From assembly GCA_035512795.1 (NCBI GenBank), contig DATKDF010000097.1:1-17908 (forward strand): DNA of 17,908 nt, in the 5' to 3' direction. Of this stretch, positions 16,301 to 17,908 are shown piece after piece. Position 1 is the stretch's first letter, and each line of letters opens with the position of its first letter. The position numbers were made by a program, and so were the translations under genes. The notes under the pieces were generated by a model that was given only the letters and a program-made list of their open reading frames with translations, ran no database searches and was not told the DNA's origin. Source of the stretch: DATKDF01 sp035512795. Its GTDB lineage: Bacteria; Acidobacteriota; Vicinamibacteria; Vicinamibacterales; SCN-69-37.

Positions 16301-17100
16301 GGCGCCAGCTCGCGGGGCCGGACCGGCGGGCCGTGTTGCGTGGCGACGAGCTGGTCGAGCATCGACCCCACAAACGGTCGTCGACCGGTGAGCGCCTCGA
16401 AGAGCATCACGCCCACGGCGTACCAGTCGGCGGCCGGACTCGACGCGCCGCTCCGCAGCCGCTCGGGCGACATGTAGGCCGGCGTGCCGACCAGCTGTGA
16501 CGGCTCGGCCCGGGTGGCGTCGCCGTCGAGCGGAATCTCGCGTGCCAGTCCGAAATCGAGGATGACGACGCGCCCGGCGGGCGTGACGAGCACGTTCGAC
16601 GGCTTGAGGTCTCGATGGAGCGTGCCCGCCGCGTGAAGGGCGGCCACACCGCTGGCCAGTTGAACGAGCGCGCGCCGCAGCCGGCCTTCGTCGAGCGTCT
16701 GGGGCGGTGTGTCGCCCGCCCCGCCCGACCGCGACGAGTCGCCGACGGCGCGCGTCTCGGTCTCCGGTGTCGACTCGGCACTCGCGTCGGCCGCCCACGC
16801 CGAGCCGCCGCGCACCCAGGTGAGGAAGTCGACACCGTCGACCAGCTCCATCGTGTAGAACCACTGGTCGCCGTCGGAGAGCAGCTCGAAGAGCGTGATG
16901 AGGTTCGGATGAGCGATATCCGCAAGCGCCCGGAACTCGTCCTTGAACGACGCCAGCCCGGCCGGATCGAGCGACTTCAGCGTCTTGATGGCGACCGGGA
17001 GCCGCCGCCCGCGGTCGTACCCGCGATAGACGACGCCGAACCCGCCTGACCCCAGGCGCTGGTGGACAGCAATGCGATCGGTACCGGTGAAGTCGCGCAC
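13345..17100 (-). CDS. Ser/Thr protein kinase fused to AAA ATPase and helical-repeat (TPR-like) domain, PknK-like layout
   Basis: This is a large cytoplasmic regulator of 1251 residues from a GTG start. Kinase domain (about 7-300): P-loop LGSGGFG (16-22), K39, HRDLKPSN (162-169), DFG (182-184), GTPAYMSPE in the activation segment and DWYAVGVMLFE. All catalytic motifs are intact. A 40-residue Ser/Thr/Glu/Gly-rich insert (about 98-137) sits between the hinge and the E helix. An AAA-16-type ATPase follows, with Walker A GAPGVGKSS (346-354) and Walker B LVLVLDD (469-475). The last about 600 residues are Ala/Leu/Arg-rich helical repeats of TPR type. No transmembrane segment or DNA-binding domain is seen. 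GTG 17100 has AGGCGG eight nt upstream; the frame stays open upstream but overlaps the divergent gene. Such proteins integrate signals, as PknK does in mycobacteria; the partner here is unknown. Confidence 0.9.
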   Translation of the reverse strand: MRDFTGTDRIAVHQRLGSGGFGVVYRGYDRGRRLPVAIKTLKSLDPAGLASFKDEFRALADIAHPNLITLFELLSDGDQWFYTMELVDGVDFLTWVRGGSAWAADASAESTPETETRAVGDSSRSGGAGDTPPQTLDEGRLRRALVQLASGVAALHAAGTLHRDLKPSNVLVTPAGRVVILDFGLAREIPLDGDATRAEPSQLVGTPAYMSPERLRSGASSPAADWYAVGVMLFEALTGRRPFVGSMLDQLVATQHGPPVRPRELAPGVPDDLDALCTDLLERDPVVRPASADVLARLGSAGVGVPAAAPGRSRVFVGRAGELSVLDDAFAATLDSRRPVVVSISGAPGVGKSSLARQFLERVRARTSGAVVLAGRCYETESVPYKAVDSALDALSRYLQQLPVEQAAALLPRDAEALTRLFPVLGSVGAFARAPRRGADVLDAQEQRGRGFSALRELLGRLTDRQPLVLVLDDVQWGDVDSAALLAELLRPPDPPALLLILTFRAREAATSAMLQEFARLVEQMPGLDRRDLPLEDLPPDDARQLASLLVRSDSTSAAGRHVIDEVAAESAGNPLFIAELARHIGHGGTARSGAGPSSLDDVIAARVGTLPAEAQRLLAVIALSGHPIEVPLASAAAGMSDVDERAVALLRSARLIRGTGEIRWRRVAPYHDRIREVVTASISAVEAPALHLRIGEALEASSGTDPERRAFHFERAGAVERAAPLLIEAAERAMRALAFDHSAALIERALALVPPAEPVERRRLHERLGEALGSAGRGARAAEALLVAAKDAPPDDAQELIRQAAHQYLISGHIDEGLDRLRSVLEAVGLRIPSTPRRALLGVLYHRLRLRLRGLDFTRRDESGVPAETRRRLDACWSAASGLANVDAIRGAYFHARHLRMALAAGEPRRIALGCSNMVSQTAIEGLPVRAQVEALMARADALAAESGDPFIVAHNDLACGVAEYLGGRWRAGLERLVRAETVLREQCTGVAWDLDTCHLYRLRTMYLVGDVAAMCARVPRLIEEAQERGDRLGTTMLRSRLANVALLVADAPVEARALCHEGIAAWSRRGFHTEHYFEWVGQTEIDLYEGRGAEAMARVERTWPVLQGSLITRVQIVREQAHDLRGRAATAAAVETSDAAARARLLADAERDAQTLDREGTPLATAFAHGLRASVASIRGDRETALRELDVCERTFAADELVPHAMAARRRRGCLLGGDEGRALAQSSDEWAAGQGIRNPDRFFAMFGV

Positions 17101-17156
17101 GGAACGGGCCGCCTGTCGGCGTGCCGGAAGAATATCGCGAACCCCCGCGGCGGACC

Positions 17157-17162
17157 TATGAT
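17157..17162 (+). promoter_or_regulatory. Possible -10 element upstream of the broken DUF1295 gene
   Basis: TATGAT is a near-consensus -10 hexamer placed 8 nt before the GTG start. A transcript from it would be almost leaderless, which fits the lack of any ribosome site. No matching -35 box lies at the right distance. It falls in the 70-bp gap shared with the divergent kinase gene, in which I found no convincing kinase promoter. Confidence 0.25.
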
Positions 17163-17170
17163 CGGCTGCC

Positions 17171-17709
17171 GTGACTCTGCCGAACGCCCCGGACCTCGTC
17201 CTGACGCTGACGCTGAGCCTGGCCGTCCAGGCGATGTTCTTCGTCTTCGCGGCGTCGGCACCGGCGCTCATGCTGGCCGCGATGGCCATCGTCTGGGGCG
17301 TTCGTCTGGCGGGCTACCTGCTCTTCCGGATCAGTGGATGACGATCGGCCTGCCCGTCTGGGCGGCCGGGCTCACCATCGAGACCGTGGCCGACGCGCAG
17401 AAGTTCCGGTTCAAGTCGCAGCCCGGTGGCGGCGCGCACTGGGTCGACACCGGCCTCTGGTCGCTCAGCCGGCATCCGAACTACTTCGGCGAGATCCTCT
17501 GCTGGTGGGGCGTGTTCCTCTTCGCGTGGCCGGACCTCGGCCGCTGGGCGCTTCTCGGCATGGTCGGCCCGACGACGCTCACGGCGATTCTGCTGTTCTT
17601 CACGGGCATCCCGACGCTCGAAAGAAGCGCCCGGGAGAAGTGGGGTGAGGATCCCGCCTACGAGGCCTATCGCGAGCGGACGCGGATGCTCGTGCCCTGG
17701 CCCAAGTAG
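17171..17709 (+). pseudogene. Broken DUF1295 (steroid 5-alpha-reductase/isoprenylcysteine-methyltransferase-like) membrane protein
   Basis: The N-terminal part is a 56-codon frame from GTG 17171 to TGA 17339-17341. It is hydrophobic and ends VWGVRLAGYLLFRISG, which matches the end of the N-terminal half of DUF1295 proteins. An in-frame TGA at 17159 rules out an earlier start. The C-terminal part is in another frame, from ATG 17338 (overlapping as ATGA) to TAG 17709, 123 codons. It carries the conserved core: IETVADAQKFRFK, DTGLWSLSRHPNYFGEI, WWGVFLF, GIPTLERSAREKWGEDPAY and LVPWP. The family usually has about 260 residues; only about 179 are here. Missing are the segment after FVFAA (usually with a TDKxTDLSY-like stretch) and the RIGRDxRFD...FWxLQG stretch between the halves. 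It is likely a decayed gene; a coupled split gene or a sequence error are alternatives. Confidence 0.65.
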
Positions 17710-17726
17710 CAGCGTTTCGGTTCTGT

Positions 17727-17747
17727 GGTCCTGGGTCCTTTGGTCTG
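17727..17747. repeat. Heptamer tandem repeat (GGTCCTN-like, three units)
   Basis: GGTCCTG (17727-17733), GGTCCTT (17734-17740) and TGGTCTG (17741-17747) follow each other at a 7-nt period; the third unit is degenerate. It lies just behind the broken DUF1295 gene. Confidence 0.5.
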
Positions 17748-17788
17748 ATGATTGATCACACCCCGGGGTCGTTCTCGGGTCTGGATCA

Positions 17789-17803
17789 CGCGAAGTCGCG
17801 AAG
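17789..17803. repeat. Direct repeat CGCGAAG, two copies
   Basis: CGCGAAG occurs at 17789-17795 and 17797-17803, one base apart. It is flanked on both sides by GATCAC, whose last base in the left copy is the first base of the repeat, giving a small symmetrical block. Confidence 0.4.
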
Positions 17804-17810
17804 CGATCAC

Positions 17811-17844
17811 GTGAAGGTCATGGAGGCATGAAGGCCATGAAGGC
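17811..17844. repeat. Tandem repeat of CATGAAGGC type, about four units
   Basis: GTGAAGGT (17811-17818), CATGGAGG (17819-17826), CATGAAGGC (17827-17835) and CATGAAGGC (17836-17844) lie head to tail. The last two units are identical; the first two are diverged and one base shorter. Confidence 0.6.
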
Positions 17845-17908
17845 AGCACGCGTGTCACGTTGGGGTTGCCTGGCCCGGCGTCACCTGCCGCGAACGAGAC
17901 GAGGCGCA

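Larger units (their letters stand above)
17710..17908. other. Non-coding right end, rich in short repeats
   Basis: These 199 bp carry no frame that looks like protein. The base composition is less GC-rich than the genes. Besides the tandem repeats listed separately, GATCAC occurs three times (17754, 17784, 17805), and there are palindromes TGATCA (17753-17758), ACCCCGGGGT (17760-17769) and CACGTG (17808-17813). A short open frame (MKAMKAARV...) from ATG 17828 runs off the window edge and cannot be judged. Confidence 0.5.

Noticed and set aside
17062..17340. Upstream extension of the DUF1295 C-terminal frame (starts at 17062 or 17158)
   Set aside because: The added residues are polar and Arg/Gly-rich, while the overlapping frame from GTG 17171 is hydrophobic and matches the family N-terminus. 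The extension is a shadow produced by the frame change.
17828..17908. A short open frame beginning MKAMKAARV that runs off the right edge
   Set aside because: It starts inside a tandem repeat, its Shine-Dalgarno-like GGAGG lies too close to the ATG, and only 27 codons are visible.

Overview
The window is uniformly GC-rich and densely coded on both strands. It looks like chromosome from a Gram-negative soil- or sediment-type bacterium. The outer-membrane TonB-dependent receptor with an N-terminal carboxypeptidase-regulatory-like domain (Oar type), the large PknB-AAA-helical-repeat kinase, the exported sulfatase with its own formylglycine-generating enzyme, and the short-period intergenic repeats at the right end together suggest Acidobacteriota, perhaps Vicinamibacteria. 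That placement is inference; there is no rRNA or marker gene in the window to test it. I saw no tRNA, rRNA, CRISPR array, insertion sequence or phage gene.

Layout. (1) 1-3175 is a sulfatase island. A lipoprotein formylglycine-generating enzyme (minus strand, cut by the window edge) diverges from a Sec-exported sulfatase (plus), which is followed by a lipoprotein cupredoxin (plus). (2) 3186-7610 is a minus-strand pair: an Oar-like TonB-dependent receptor and, 9 nt downstream, a calcineurin-like metallophosphoesterase. (3) 7611-7777 is a divergent regulatory region. It also holds a short stretch resembling the N-terminus of a Na/phosphate cotransporter. (4) 7778-13235 is a tight plus-strand operon. 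Its genes are a 1129-residue fusion of a cholesterol-oxidase-like GMC flavoprotein to a Cys-nucleophile alpha/beta hydrolase, a 468-residue protein with nitroreductase-like landmarks, and a small multi-pass membrane protein of the YdjM/DUF457 kind. (5) 13345-17100 is a minus-strand Ser/Thr kinase-ATPase-helical-repeat regulator. (6) 17171-17709 is a broken DUF1295 membrane protein that has lost internal segments and changed frame. (7) 17710-17908 is non-coding DNA with several short tandem repeats.

How the genes may work together. The first island reads as a self-contained extracytoplasmic sulfatase maturation set. The FGE keeps both active-site cysteines and is exported as a lipoprotein, so the sulfatase would be converted after export, as in the eukaryotic ER. 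FGE is a copper enzyme, so the adjacent cupredoxin is an intriguing neighbour. The GMC/hydrolase operon is the best candidate for an undescribed system: two flavin-type oxidoreductases, a hydrolase and a membrane protein, divergent from an outer-membrane receptor and a phosphoesterase. It may handle a hydrophobic (sterol-, terpenoid- or lipid-like) substrate, but the substrate cannot be read from the sequence.
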